In this document: piece by piece, positions 47,341-56,499 of the stretch
Layout of the letters: every line of letters begins with the position of its first letter
Position numbering within the stretch: the first letter of the stretch is position 1
Assembly (NCBI GenBank): GCA_963821505.1
Contig: CAWGEH010000034.1
Span: forward strand, 620,001 to 684,000
Direction: 5' to 3'
Length of the DNA: 64,000 nt
DNA from: VAZQ01 sp963821505
GTDB lineage: Bacteria > Pseudomonadota > Alphaproteobacteria > Rhizobiales > Xanthobacteraceae
Notes under the pieces: generated by a model
Database searches by the model: none
Told to the model about the DNA's origin: nothing
The model's input: the letters and a program-made list of their open reading frames with translations, nothing else
Position numbers and translations under genes: made by a program

Positions 47341-48399
47341 TTATTTCCTGACCATGGTCTGCTGCGGCGTGGCGCTCGGCGCCGCGGGCGAGATCTGGAA
47401 CGTGAGCCACACGTTCCAGTCGTCCGGCCGGTGCGCGGCGTTGAATTCCTTGTAGCCTTTGAGATTGACGTAGCCCTGGAGCCCGCCGAGGGGAAAGATG
47501 TAGCCGATCTGCGGCCCGACTCCCATCACGCGCAACTCGAAGCAGCCGACGCGGTCTCCAGCGCCGCTGTCGCAGGACAGCTGGTTGAAGACGTAGCCGA
47601 CAAGGCCGATCTGCCACTGCTTGGTGATGAATTTCGACGTAGCCCAATCGAGGTGCATGTCGACGCCGTTCTGGTATTGCGTCGACTGATTTTCGAGATT
47701 GTAGGTGAAGCCGAGCACGGCCGAGAATTCCTGCCCGGTCTGTGGGTTGAAATAGGTGTAGCCGCCGCCGGCGTCGATCACCGCGTGCCCGATGCCGAGA
47801 TTCGCCAGACGCCTTGAATCATAGGCGCCGACCGGCGCGTCGCCGGTGACGTAGGTCATAAAGTTATGCACGCCGGCGTTCCAGCGCAGCGAGGCTTGCG
47901 GAATCAAATCGCCGAAGCCCGACACGGTGTCGCTGCGGCCGCCCGATACCGAGAACGGGAAGGGTCCCAGCGTGCCGGTCAGCGTCGCGTCCACCGAAAC
48001 GGTGTTGCGGCCGAAGGGCACGAGCAGGGCGACGGCCGCCTGTCCGCCCAGCACCGGCGTCGCGAACACGTAGCTCGGAATGGCAATGCCGAGATCCGCG
48101 TCCGCGTTCAGGTTCGCGCTGAGGTTCGCGTTGAAGTTCGCGGTGATTTGGCCGCGCGTGACCTGGCGCGCGAAAGCGACATCGGGGCCGGCCGAGACCG
48201 TCGTGTGATAATACATCGTTGTGAACGAGGATCCGGGCTGCTGCGGGGCCGCCGCGAGGCTCCCGAAGAGGCCAGGGAGCCAGAAGCTCACGCCGCCTTC
48301 GTCCGCCGCTGCGACCGATGGCGCCAGCGCCAGCGCGGCGAGAACGAGAAGCGACGCTCTCCGCCGCGCCGATCCTCCGACCGTTCTGGTCGTCATCAT
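47341..48399 (-). CDS. Outer-membrane-like protein, phenol-degradation MetA family
   Basis: A 352-residue exported protein. The signal peptide ends APSVAAADEGG and is followed by VSFWLPGLFGSLAAAP, the opening typical of the MetA-pathway-of-phenol-degradation (SphA-like) family (PF13557 type). Alternating hydrophobic strands and a terminal WNVWLTFQISP fit a beta-barrel. A short Asn/Ala repeat (NFNANLSANLNADADLG) lies near residue 90. Members are linked by context to uptake of hydrophobic aromatics. ATG 48396 is an alternative start. Confidence 0.82.
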   Translation of the reverse strand: MMTTRTVGGSARRRASLLVLAALALAPSVAAADEGGVSFWLPGLFGSLAAAPQQPGSSFTTMYYHTTVSAGPDVAFARQVTRGQITANFNANLSANLNADADLGIAIPSYVFATPVLGGQAAVALLVPFGRNTVSVDATLTGTLGPFPFSVSGGRSDTVSGFGDLIPQASLRWNAGVHNFMTYVTGDAPVGAYDSRRLANLGIGHAVIDAGGGYTYFNPQTGQEFSAVLGFTYNLENQSTQYQNGVDMHLDWATSKFITKQWQIGLVGYVFNQLSCDSGAGDRVGCFELRVMGVGPQIGYIFPLGGLQGYVNLKGYKEFNAAHRPDDWNVWLTFQISPAAPSATPQQTMVRK

Positions 48400-48789
48400 G
48401 CCCCCCCGACGCCGCCCCGAGGCGAGAAGGCCGAGCGCGTTGCTGCGTCGTGCCCCAAGCGCTTTTCACCGGCAGCCTTGATCTTCTTGTCGATCTTCTT
48501 GTCGCCGGGAGCCTGCCGCTATCGTCGAGGGCAGACAAGTTTTCTCGCCGCACCAGCCGCAGTTTGCCCGCCGGTGTTGAAAAAATGTCGCGCTCGCCGC
48601 ACTCCACCACCGGCGCCATCAAGGAAGGCGAACGTGCCATTATCCGTCCCGATCGGGAGGGCGGCAGCGCGGGCCAGGACCGTTGCGCCTGATGCCGGGC
48701 CCCGTCGCTCCCGAAACGGCCTCGCCAGGCTGTGGTGAACGACGCCCGGCGCCTTGACCGGAGGGTCCCCCGGCCGCACATAGGTCTAA
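48400..48789. other. Divergent intergenic region before guaA
   Basis: The 390 bases contain the promoters of the MetA-type gene and guaA. A 12-base direct tandem repeat (GATCTTCTTGTC twice, 48480-48503) is the only structure noticed. No gene is seen. Confidence 0.6.
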
Positions 48790-50391
48790 ATGACCCTCCT
48801 CGATTCCTCCCGGATTCGCAACGCCGGCTCCGACCGGCTCGCCGGCCACGACAAGATTCTGATCGTCGATTTCGGCTCGCAGGTCACCCAACTGATCGCG
48901 CGGCGCGTGCGCGAAGAGAAAGTCTATTGCGAGATCGTGCCGTTCCAGAAGGCGGATGAGGCCTTCAAGGACTTGCGGCCGAAGGGCGTGATCCTCTCCG
49001 GCGGGCCGTCCTCGGTGCTCGACCGGGACGCACCGCTGGCCCCGGCCGCGATCTATGAGGCCGGCGTGCCGATCCTCGGCATCTGCTACGGCGAGCAGGC
49101 GATGGCGGCGCAGCTCGGCGGCGTGGTCGAGGGCGGGCATCACCGCGAGTTCGGCCGCGCCGAGGTGCTGGTGACCGAGGAGACGCCGTTGTTCGAGGGC
49201 GTGTGGCGCAAGGGCGAGCGCTACCCGGTCTGGATGAGCCACGGCGACCGCGTCACCGGGCTGCCCGAGGGCTTCCGCGTGGTCGGCACCTCGGCGAACG
49301 CGCCGATCGCCATGATCGCGGACGAGCGGCGCAAATTCTACGCCACCCAGTTCCACCTCGAGGTGGTGCACACCCCCCACGGCGCCGCGCTCATTCGCAA
49401 CTTCGTGCGCAGGATCGCGGGCTGCAAGGGCGACTGGACCATGCGCGCCTTCAAGGTGGAGGCGATCGAGAAAATCCGCGCGCAGGTCGGCCATGGCCGC
49501 GTGATCTGCGGGCTGTCGGGTGGCGTCGACAGCGCGGTCGCCGCGGTGCTGATCCATGAGGCGATCGGCGAGCAGCTCACCTGCGTGTTCGTCGACCACG
49601 GCCTGCTGCGGCTCGCCGAGGGCGAGAAGGTGGTGGCGCTGTTTCGCGACAGCTACAACATCCCGCTCATCCACGTGGAAGCCGAGGCGCTGTTCCTCGA
49701 TGCGCTTGCCGGCGTCACCGATCCCGAGCTCAAGCGCAAGACCATCGGCAAGCTCTTCATCGACGTGTTCGAGGCCGAGGCGAAGAAGCTCGGCGGCGCC
49801 GAATTCCTGGCGCAGGGCACGCTCTATCCCGACGTGATCGAGAGCGTGTCGTTCACCGGCGGGCCCTCGGTCACCATCAAGTCGCACCACAATGTCGGCG
49901 GGCTGCCCGAACGCATGAACATGAAGCTGGTCGAGCCGCTGCGCGAATTGTTCAAGGACGAGGTGCGCGCGCTCGGCCGCGAGCTCGGCCTGCCGCCGGC
50001 GTTCGTCGACCGCCATCCGTTTCCGGGACCCGGCCTCGCCATCCGCTGCCCCGGCGAGATCACCCGCGACAAGCTCGACATCCTGCGATTGGCCGACGAG
50101 ATCTATATCGAGGAGATCCGCCGCGCCGGGCTCTACGACGACATCTGGCAGGCCTTTGCCGTGCTCTTGCCGGTGCGCACCGTCGGCGTGATGGGCGACT
50201 ACCGCACCTACGACTACGTGGTGGGCCTGCGCGCGGTGACCTCGACCGACGGCATGACCGCCGACTTCTATCCCTTCGACATGAAGTTCATCGGCCACGT
50301 CGCCACCCGCATCGTCAACGAGGTCAAGGGCGTCAACCGCGTGGTCTACGACGTGACCAGCAAGCCGCCCGGCACGATCGAGTGGGAGTAA
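48790..50391 (+). CDS. guaA: GMP synthase (glutamine-hydrolysing)
   Basis: A 533-residue protein. The amidotransferase domain has ILIVDFGSQVTQLIARRVRE and GICYGEQAMA with nucleophile Cys99; the His-Glu pair lies near FHLEVVHTPHG. The ATP-pyrophosphatase domain has the PP-loop GLSGGVDS (about 241-248), and the C-terminal dimerisation domain ends KPPGTIEWE. It makes GMP from XMP, the product of GuaB encoded at 33405. The start region carries an extra 20 residues before DKILIVDFG, normal in this group. Confidence 0.97.
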   Translation: MTLLDSSRIRNAGSDRLAGHDKILIVDFGSQVTQLIARRVREEKVYCEIVPFQKADEAFKDLRPKGVILSGGPSSVLDRDAPLAPAAIYEAGVPILGICYGEQAMAAQLGGVVEGGHHREFGRAEVLVTEETPLFEGVWRKGERYPVWMSHGDRVTGLPEGFRVVGTSANAPIAMIADERRKFYATQFHLEVVHTPHGAALIRNFVRRIAGCKGDWTMRAFKVEAIEKIRAQVGHGRVICGLSGGVDSAVAAVLIHEAIGEQLTCVFVDHGLLRLAEGEKVVALFRDSYNIPLIHVEAEALFLDALAGVTDPELKRKTIGKLFIDVFEAEAKKLGGAEFLAQGTLYPDVIESVSFTGGPSVTIKSHHNVGGLPERMNMKLVEPLRELFKDEVRALGRELGLPPAFVDRHPFPGPGLAIRCPGEITRDKLDILRLADEIYIEEIRRAGLYDDIWQAFAVLLPVRTVGVMGDYRTYDYVVGLRAVTSTDGMTADFYPFDMKFIGHVATRIVNEVKGVNRVVYDVTSKPPGTIEWE

Positions 50392-50616
50392 GGGGCGATC
50401 GGCGGCGACAGCGCCGTCTCGGCGGCGATTTTCGCTGCCGGTCAGCCGCCAGTCCTGTCTGTTTCTCACTCCCTCAGGGTTGGTTGTTCTCCCTCACGAA
50501 ACTCGCAGATTCGATCTGCGTCCAGCCCAGAGAGTAATGCGCCTTCAGCGAGCAGAAGGGCTCTGGCGTAGAACAGCGTACACATAGGCGGGTCACGGAC
50601 AACCCGATCCGCACTC

Positions 50617-50862
50617 TCACTCTGGCGAGCGCCGCGGCGTCCCGTCGGGCGTGAGGTCCACAAGTTCGGTCTCGTCGGCCTGCGGCAAGACCGCGTCGGA
50701 CACCATCCCTTCGACACGCACGCCGGTAATCCGGGCGACGACATCGTTCAGGCTCTCGGTGTGCCGGATGTTCAGCATCGTCGCGACGTCGATGCCGGCG
50801 CCAAGGATTGCGGGTGCGTTCCGGGGCGCAGACGCCGCGTCAGGCGTGCCCGCGTCACGCAT
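50617..50862 (-). pseudogene. kdpD: Remnant of the N-terminal domain of sensor kinase KdpD
   Basis: The frame contains AGIDVATMLNIRHTESLNDVVARITGV and ADETELVDLTPD (split here for length), a clear match to the KdpD segment that normally reads AGIDVWTT(L/V)N(I/V)QHLESLNDVV..ITGVRV and ADEIELVDL. Only about 65 residues of the roughly 900-residue kinase remain. The upstream Walker region and all downstream parts are absent, and the sequence to 50466 has no KdpD similarity that I can see. It is a decayed fragment. Confidence 0.75.
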
Positions 50863-50888
50863 ACCGGGGAAGGTTGACCATCAGCGGC

Positions 50889-50908
50889 TTGGTTGTTATA
50901 CCAACCAA
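50889..50908. promoter_or_regulatory. Palindrome, likely TetR operator
   Basis: TTGGTTGTTATACCAACCAA is a 20-base palindrome with nine of ten base pairs matching. It lies 21 bases before the ATG of the tetR gene. This size and position are typical for an autoregulatory TetR-family operator; the regulator probably represses itself and the coupled hydrolase gene. Confidence 0.7.
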
Positions 50909-50929
50909 AGACGCTGAAAGCTTCGAAAT

Positions 50930-51517
50930 ATGGTCCCTGCAGACATTCGCGAGCGACTTCTGGTGGCGGCCGTCGCGCTGGTCCGCGAGCTGGGTTTTCC
51001 CAAGCTGACCCAGCCGCGCGTTGCCAAGGCGGCCGGCGTCTCGCAGAGCCACCTCACCTACTACTTCCCGACGCGTGCCGACCTGGTGCACGCCGTGCTT
51101 GAGCGTGCCGCCGAGCGTCAGCGCGCCGGTGTCGAGGCCGCTGTTGCCGCAGCGGGCCAAGGTGTGGAGGCGCTCGTTCTCGAGCTCGCCAAGACGCTGT
51201 CGCGTCCCGAGAACACGCGCGTCCTCGTCTCCTTCGTGCTCGCCGCCGATACCGACCCGGCTGCCCGTGCCCTGTTCGGTGGTCTTGCCGGAGGCATGCG
51301 CGCAACCATCGCCGAGATGCTGCGGAAAGTCGGCATCACGCCGCGCCCGGAAACCGTGACGATGGTTCACGCCCTCGGTACTGGGCTCGCGATCCTCGAG
51401 CTTGCTCTCGGCGGGTCGGCCGCCCAGCCAAACACGGCGGCAACACTGAGGCAGCTCTTCCAGCTGCTTGCTGAAAGCGACTCGCTGTCCGCCAATGCCC
51501 TCGGAGAATCGTCGTGA
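50930..51517 (+). CDS. TetR-family transcriptional regulator
   Basis: A 195-residue regulator. The N-terminal HTH reads RLLVAAVALVRELGFPKLTQPRVAKAAGVSQ, then SHLTYYFPTRADLVHAVLERA (split across two quoted parts), the TetR hallmark. The C-terminal ligand domain is helical and Ala-rich. The stop overlaps the next gene by GTGA, so the regulator and hydrolase are co-expressed and probably controlled through the upstream palindrome. Confidence 0.92.
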   Translation: MVPADIRERLLVAAVALVRELGFPKLTQPRVAKAAGVSQSHLTYYFPTRADLVHAVLERAAERQRAGVEAAVAAAGQGVEALVLELAKTLSRPENTRVLVSFVLAADTDPAARALFGGLAGGMRATIAEMLRKVGITPRPETVTMVHALGTGLAILELALGGSAAQPNTAATLRQLFQLLAESDSLSANALGESS

Positions 51518-53292
51518 CCGCGTGGCTCGACAACCTGATCCCGTTGAAGGCTCCGCGTCTTGACGAGCATCAACTCGCCGGCTGGCAGCCCAGGACGGTC
51601 GCCATGCAGGGGCTCGGCTGCCGGCTCCTCGCCGACCAGCGCGTGCCGGTTGACGGCGGCGTCTCGCTCTCGGCCGACGTCTACACGCCGAAGCGGCCGG
51701 GCCGCTATCCGGCAATCGTCATGTTCGCCGCCTACAGCCATGAGCTGCACACCGCCGGCGTCCCGACCGGCAGTAACGAGATCGGCTCACCGCCCATCTT
51801 TACCGATCGCGGCTACGCGACGGTGTTGCTGTCGCGGCGTGGCATGGGCCGTTCCGGGGGCGAGGCGGGCATCTTCCTCAATCCGCAGGACGTCGACGAC
51901 CATGCGCGCAGCATCGCCTGGGCGGCGGAACAGCCGTGGTGCGACGGGAACGTCGTGTTGTTCGGCACCTCCTACTATGCGGCGACGCAGCCCCTGGTGG
52001 CCGTGCGCCAGCCGCCGGCGCTCCGGGCGTTCTTCTGCAACGAGCTGACTACCGACTACTTTCGCCACATCTGGCAGTTCGGCGGTGTTTTCGCACTCTA
52101 TTTCTGCAACCTGTGGATGGGCGCCAACTTCACGCCGGCGATGTACCGCCTGCGCGTGCCGCCGGTCGTGCGGGCCCTGCTGAGCCACATCACTCACTCC
52201 AGGCTGCAGCCGGTGCTGCAGCGCATGGTCATGAAGCGGGTGGACGCGATCTACCGTCGCATGATGAGCAACACGCCGGTCAAGCCGGCGCGCGAGTGGT
52301 ACGCGAACTGGATGCTCGACGGAAAGACGCGAGAGACCAACTCGATGCCCGAAGGGCCCTATGCTGAGCTGGACAAGATCGAGATCCCCTTCGTCGTCGT
52401 GCAGAACCTGGGCTACCTCAACCTGCACCAGTTCGGCTGCTACGATCTGTTCGAGAACGCGGCAACGCCGGCCGACCGGAAATGGATGATCCTCGCCCCG
52501 CCGCACTACGACCTGCCGGTCTACGACTGGCAGCTCGAGGCGCTCGCCTTCTTCGATCACGTCCTGCGCAAGTCCGACAACGGCTACGCCGAGCAGCCGC
52601 CCGTGCGCTACTGGCTCGACGGAGAGGAGCGCTATGTCGGGGCGACCGGCTTCCCGATTCCGGATGGCCGACCAATGCGCTTCTATCTCGCCTCCGGTGG
52701 TGTCGACGCGGCGAAGCACGCGCTCACCCGTGACATGTCGGCGGAAGGCGGCAAGAACAGCTGGGCCGCGATCCCGCTCGGCCTGCCGGTGCTTGGCGGG
52801 CTCGATGAAGTGGCCAACCAGACGCTGACCTACGACCTCAGTGTCGACGAGGAGGTCCAGCTCGCCGGCCCGGTCACCGCGCATCTCGAGTTCAGCTGCA
52901 ATGAGATCGACAGTCACGTGGTGGTGCGCCTCGGCCGCGTCGCCGCCGACGGGACCTGGCATCTCCTATCGATGGGTACGATCAGTCCGGCACGCCGGCG
53001 ACACGATCCCAAACGCAGCACCGCCTGCGAGATCGCCCTCGATACGGGCGATCCCGAGCCACTGAGACCGGGCGAGAAGGTGTCGCTCGTCTTCAGCCTC
53101 ACGCCTGGTCCGGTGCGGCTGCGGCCTGGCGACAAGCTTCGCTTCGACGTCGCAAGTCGTGCCGATCTCCTGAAGAGCGACGTCAGCCATGGTTACGTCC
53201 ACTTCGATATTCCCGCACCGCCTTACTTCTCGCGCAACACCCTGCACTACGGCCCGGGGAGCCATGTCGAGCTGTGGCGGGTCGACGGGTGA
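51514..53292 (+). CDS. CocE/NonD-family hydrolase
   Basis: A 592-residue serine hydrolase of the X-Pro dipeptidyl-peptidase S15/CocE type. The N-terminal alpha/beta-hydrolase domain has VPVDGGVSLSADVYTPKRPG, LLSRRGMGRSGGEAG and the nucleophile elbow FGTSYYAATQ (Ser about 153). The C-terminal jelly roll holds ITAHLEFS-like and RPGDKLRFDVASRADLL segments. The family cleaves acyl bonds in cocaine esters, glutaryl-cephalosporins and peptides. GTG 51514 overlaps tetR. Confidence 0.9.
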   Translation: MTAWLDNLIPLKAPRLDEHQLAGWQPRTVAMQGLGCRLLADQRVPVDGGVSLSADVYTPKRPGRYPAIVMFAAYSHELHTAGVPTGSNEIGSPPIFTDRGYATVLLSRRGMGRSGGEAGIFLNPQDVDDHARSIAWAAEQPWCDGNVVLFGTSYYAATQPLVAVRQPPALRAFFCNELTTDYFRHIWQFGGVFALYFCNLWMGANFTPAMYRLRVPPVVRALLSHITHSRLQPVLQRMVMKRVDAIYRRMMSNTPVKPAREWYANWMLDGKTRETNSMPEGPYAELDKIEIPFVVVQNLGYLNLHQFGCYDLFENAATPADRKWMILAPPHYDLPVYDWQLEALAFFDHVLRKSDNGYAEQPPVRYWLDGEERYVGATGFPIPDGRPMRFYLASGGVDAAKHALTRDMSAEGGKNSWAAIPLGLPVLGGLDEVANQTLTYDLSVDEEVQLAGPVTAHLEFSCNEIDSHVVVRLGRVAADGTWHLLSMGTISPARRRHDPKRSTACEIALDTGDPEPLRPGEKVSLVFSLTPGPVRLRPGDKLRFDVASRADLLKSDVSHGYVHFDIPAPPYFSRNTLHYGPGSHVELWRVDG

Positions 53293-53426
53293 TGGCGGTC
53301 GAGTGGGCCCCCGGGATCGGAGAGGGCTCAGGCCCCGCTCCAATCCGGCATCGGTGTTGACCCGGTATGTGCCGATAAGACGGGCCTTTTCCCCGCGTGC
53401 GGGCCATGAGGACGGACGGAGGAAGG

Positions 53427-55142
53427 ATGACGGCGAGGGCATGGCAAGCAAAGGTCGCGGCCGCAGTTCGTTTGGCGGGCCGGCGGCTGCGAACTTTCAT
53501 TCATCCGAATGTGATAGTTAGCAGAGTACCGCCGAACGTTCACGCGGACTGGAATTTGCCGGTCAAAGTCCGAGACGGTACAACGCTGCGCGTCAACGTC
53601 TTCCGCCCGAACGAACCCGGCACTTACCCTGTCATTATGTCAGCGCATCCTTATGGCAAGGATCGCATTCCCGCGCGCAGCCGGAGCGGCGGCGCTGCGA
53701 ACCCCCAATATCGCATGTTCCCGCAACCCGAACCGGTGTCGCTCAGCGAATGGACGAGCTGGGAGGCGCCCGACCCGGGCGTGTGGGTGCCACGCGGCTA
53801 CGTCGTGGTGAATGCCGACCTGCGCGGCGGCGGCACATCGGAAGGAACCGGCGATCTGTTCTCGGACGAGGAAGCGCAGGACTATTATGACCTCATCGAA
53901 TGGGCGGGCGTGCAACCTTGGTCCAACGGCCGTGTTGGGCTTGACGGCGTTTCCTACCTTTGCATGAGCCAATACAAAGTCGCGGTTCTCAATCCACCGC
54001 ATCTGGCGGCAATCTGTCCCTGGGAGGGCTTCAGCGACCTCTACCGCGACTTCGTTCGGCCCGGCGGTTCGCGGGAAGATGGTTTCAGCATCATCTGGAA
54101 CAAGGGGACCGGTAAGGTTGCTCGCCTGCGCGGCGATCTTCGGCGGGAGATTTTTGCGCGCTCCGAACGCGACGAATGGTATCGGTCAAAGACGCCGAAT
54201 ATCGAACGCATCCAGGTGCCGATGCTCGTCTGCGCCAGTTTCTCGGATCATTCCCTTCATTCGCGCGGCTCCTTCGAGGTTTTCCGCCGCGCCGCATCGA
54301 CGCAGAAATGGCTCTACACGCACCGGGGTGGTAAATGGTCCACCTATTACAGCCCGCGGGCGACTGCCGCCCGTATCGATTTTTTCGACCGATTCCTCAA
54401 AGGTGTGGCGAATGGATGGGACCAGAGACCCTCCGTTCACCTCGAAATCCACGACAGTGGCCCCCATCCCGCCGCCATTGTCCAGGAGGACGCTTGGCCG
54501 CCTGGCAATCTCAACTGGCGGCCGCTTTGGCTCGATACCCGCGACATGGTACTTGGAGAGGCGTCTCCAGCCGCTCAGTCCCAGGCCACGTTTTCATCGC
54601 GCGGCACTCTCCGTTTCCAATGGTCGGTTCCGGAGGATATAGACGTCATCGGTCCGATGGCTTTGCGGCTATGGATCAAAGCCCAAGACGCGAGCGATGT
54701 GGTCCTCTTCGCCGGCATTCGAAAGTTCCGGGCCGGCGCCGAAGTGACGTTCGAGGGGTCATTCGGCTTTTCCGGGGACATGGTGTCCAAGGGTTGGCAG
54801 CGCGCCGCGCATCGCGAAATCGACGATCACCTTTCCACCCCGGAACAACCGGTCCACACCCATACCCATGCCGAACCCTTGACCGAGGGTGAGATTGCTC
54901 GGATTGACATTGCATTACGGCAGCACGCGACGCGCTTTCTCAAAGGCGACATTCTGCAGCTGGACCTGCGCGGCAACTGGCACTTCCCACGAGATCCGTT
55001 CTTCGGCCAGTTCCCGGCCTTCTATGCGCCGAGTCCCAAGGGCAACTGGATTCTCCTGAGCGGTGATGGATACAACTCCCATTTGCTCTTAGGCAGCCGT
55101 GCGATATCGGTGACCGCCGCGCAAGTGGCGCGACATGGGTGA
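53427..55142 (+). CDS. CocE/NonD-family hydrolase, second copy
   Basis: A 571-residue protein of the same superfamily as its neighbour but clearly divergent. It has VRDGTTLRVNVFRPNEPGTY, NADLRGGGTSEGTGDLFSD and GLDGVSYLCMSQYKVA with the nucleophile Ser, and KWSTYYSPRATAARIDFFDRF, then the C-terminal jelly roll from about residue 360. GGAGGAAGG directly before ATG 53427 suggests this start; ATG 53406 and GTG 53397 are in frame upstream. It lies 134 bases after the first hydrolase and may be in the same TetR unit. Confidence 0.88.
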   Translation: MTARAWQAKVAAAVRLAGRRLRTFIHPNVIVSRVPPNVHADWNLPVKVRDGTTLRVNVFRPNEPGTYPVIMSAHPYGKDRIPARSRSGGAANPQYRMFPQPEPVSLSEWTSWEAPDPGVWVPRGYVVVNADLRGGGTSEGTGDLFSDEEAQDYYDLIEWAGVQPWSNGRVGLDGVSYLCMSQYKVAVLNPPHLAAICPWEGFSDLYRDFVRPGGSREDGFSIIWNKGTGKVARLRGDLRREIFARSERDEWYRSKTPNIERIQVPMLVCASFSDHSLHSRGSFEVFRRAASTQKWLYTHRGGKWSTYYSPRATAARIDFFDRFLKGVANGWDQRPSVHLEIHDSGPHPAAIVQEDAWPPGNLNWRPLWLDTRDMVLGEASPAAQSQATFSSRGTLRFQWSVPEDIDVIGPMALRLWIKAQDASDVVLFAGIRKFRAGAEVTFEGSFGFSGDMVSKGWQRAAHREIDDHLSTPEQPVHTHTHAEPLTEGEIARIDIALRQHATRFLKGDILQLDLRGNWHFPRDPFFGQFPAFYAPSPKGNWILLSGDGYNSHLLLGSRAISVTAAQVARHG

Positions 55143-55537
55143 CAAGGCTTTAAACTGGCGCTAGCTTTTGACGCGTCGTTGGACACAGCGCTATCGGTAG
55201 CGAAGCGCCAGAATCGCCCAGTCGACGCCGCACCGCCACGTTCGCGTAATTGCCGGAGAGATATTCGGTATTGGTTCGCAGATGGAAGCAAGTCAAGAAT
55301 GCTTCTTTTCCAGCTCCAGGTGAGTGTCGGATGCCAGCCGGCTGTAGCCGCCGATATGACGTTCGCATGATGCCGCATGACCGCGCGCGCATCACCATCA
55401 CCCAGGGCGTGGCTGATACGGTAAATCTGACGCTCGCCACCGGCCGCGTCCATGGTCACGGCGGATCAGCGAACGTGTGACATGAGCGGGGTGATACATA
55501 TCCTCGGACAACAGGCGTCGCGTTCCGAGGACACAGC
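55143..55537. other. Intergenic stretch, no gene seen
   Basis: 395 bases after the second hydrolase, of mixed composition. I see no convincing gene on either strand. It should include the missing C-terminal part of the truncated response regulator at 55538, but nothing there resembles an output domain. Confidence 0.55.
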
Positions 55538-55753
55538 TCATGGATTGAGCAGATCGGCGCCTTCAGCGTCCGGCAGTCCCAGATCGAGCAAGACAATCGC
55601 GTATGCGGTATCGTGGAGCGCTGTCTCCCCGTCAACGCCGTCGCGGACCCAATCGACCGACATGCCTTCGGCGGCGAGCGCTCGGCAAAGGCCTTCCCCG
55701 ATCATGGTGTCATCTTCCAAGAGTAAGGCGCGCATTAATTCTCTCATTATCAC
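55538..55753 (-). pseudogene. Truncated response-regulator receiver domain (OmpR/QseB type)
   Basis: The 71-residue minus-strand frame reads MRALLLEDDTMIGEGLCRAL, then WVRDGVDGE and AIVLLDLGLPD, containing the acidic pair and phosphoacceptor Asp of a receiver domain. It ends at ADLLNP, about 65 residues in, before helix 3, and no winged helix follows. Together with the kdpD remnant at 50617 it shows loss of two-component genes here. The usual start is ATG 55732. Confidence 0.78.
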
Positions 55754-55954
55754 GGTGGCTCAGTATCGCGATCGTAGTCCAGGACCAAGCAAGCCCCCAA
55801 CCGTGTAGGCTCGGACGGGGAACATTTTCAGACCGTCGCTAAGCCAACTTACAGTGCTTCGTAGGCCGCTCTTGACGCAGATCAATGCACCGCAGCGTCT
55901 TGGCCACGAAATTTCAAAACGGGAGACGTAGGCCATTTTGGAAAGGAGATAGGC
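55754..55954 (+). other. Promoter region of the usp-ATPase unit
   Basis: About 200 bases between the receiver fragment and usp. It holds the FixK/FNR-type box at 55872-55885 and the AAGGAGA ribosome site of usp. No gene is seen. Confidence 0.6.
55872..55885. promoter_or_regulatory. FixK/FNR-type binding site
   Basis: TTGACGCAGATCAA matches the FNR/FixK consensus TTGA(T/C)-N4-ATCAA. It is centred about 76 bases before the usp start, a sensible activator position (near -40) if transcription starts 35 or so bases upstream of the gene. Low-oxygen induction of usp and the following ATPase is inferred. Confidence 0.65.
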
Positions 55955-56401
55955 TTGAGCTTCGACCGAATTCTTGTCGCCATCGACGGCAGCACCTTAT
56001 CCTTCGAAGCGGCAAAGGTTGGCATTGACCTCGCCGTGGCGCTTGGGGCGCAGATCGCAACTCTTTTTGTCGTTGAGCCGCCCGTCTCTTACTCTGGGGA
56101 GATTGGCATTCCGCCCGAGGAGTTACTCCAGGTTACAGATCGCAATGACGAGGCCGCTTTGGCGGGGCTTCGGCACGCCATGCATGTCCCGGAAGGAACC
56201 TCCCATCAAGTCCGCGTTGGTCACCCTGCCGACGCCATTGAGGAAGTTGCGAGAGAATGGCGCGCGGACCTCATTGTTGTTGGGAGCCATGGGCGCAGCG
56301 GCCTCGGCCGGGTCCTCCTCGGAAGTGTCGCCGACGCGGTCGTCCGGCGCGCGCCCTGTCCGGTACTTTTGGTCCGAAATGCCCCTTATCCTACCGTCTA
56401 A
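55955..56401 (+). CDS. Universal stress protein (UspA family)
   Basis: A 148-residue single-domain USP. It has the opening FDRILVAIDGSTLS, VRVGHPADAIEEVAREW and the nucleotide-binding VVGSHGRSGLGRVLLGSVADAVVRRAPCPVLLV (G-2x-G-9x-G-S/T; quoted in abbreviated meaning only by its first and last parts in the domain). TTG 55955 is used as start because AAGGAG lies six bases upstream. ATP binding is likely. The FixK-type box and the downstream proton-type ATPase suggest a low-oxygen or acid-stress role. Confidence 0.93.
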   Translation: MSFDRILVAIDGSTLSFEAAKVGIDLAVALGAQIATLFVVEPPVSYSGEIGIPPEELLQVTDRNDEAALAGLRHAMHVPEGTSHQVRVGHPADAIEEVAREWRADLIVVGSHGRSGLGRVLLGSVADAVVRRAPCPVLLVRNAPYPTV

Positions 56402-56499
56402 GTTTCCGCTCCGGCAATGGCGGAGGTTCCGGATGCCGGCAACGATTCTACCGGCCGATCCCAGAGGACCGCATATTTGGACGACGGGAGCAGTACACC

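Noticed and set aside
48480..48503. Tandem 12-base repeat before guaA as a regulatory element
   Set aside because: Only two copies, far from the start codon, and no known factor matches it; recorded only as structure.
48640..50469. Minus-strand open frame opposite guaA
   Set aside because: Antisense shadow of guaA with no recognisable domain.
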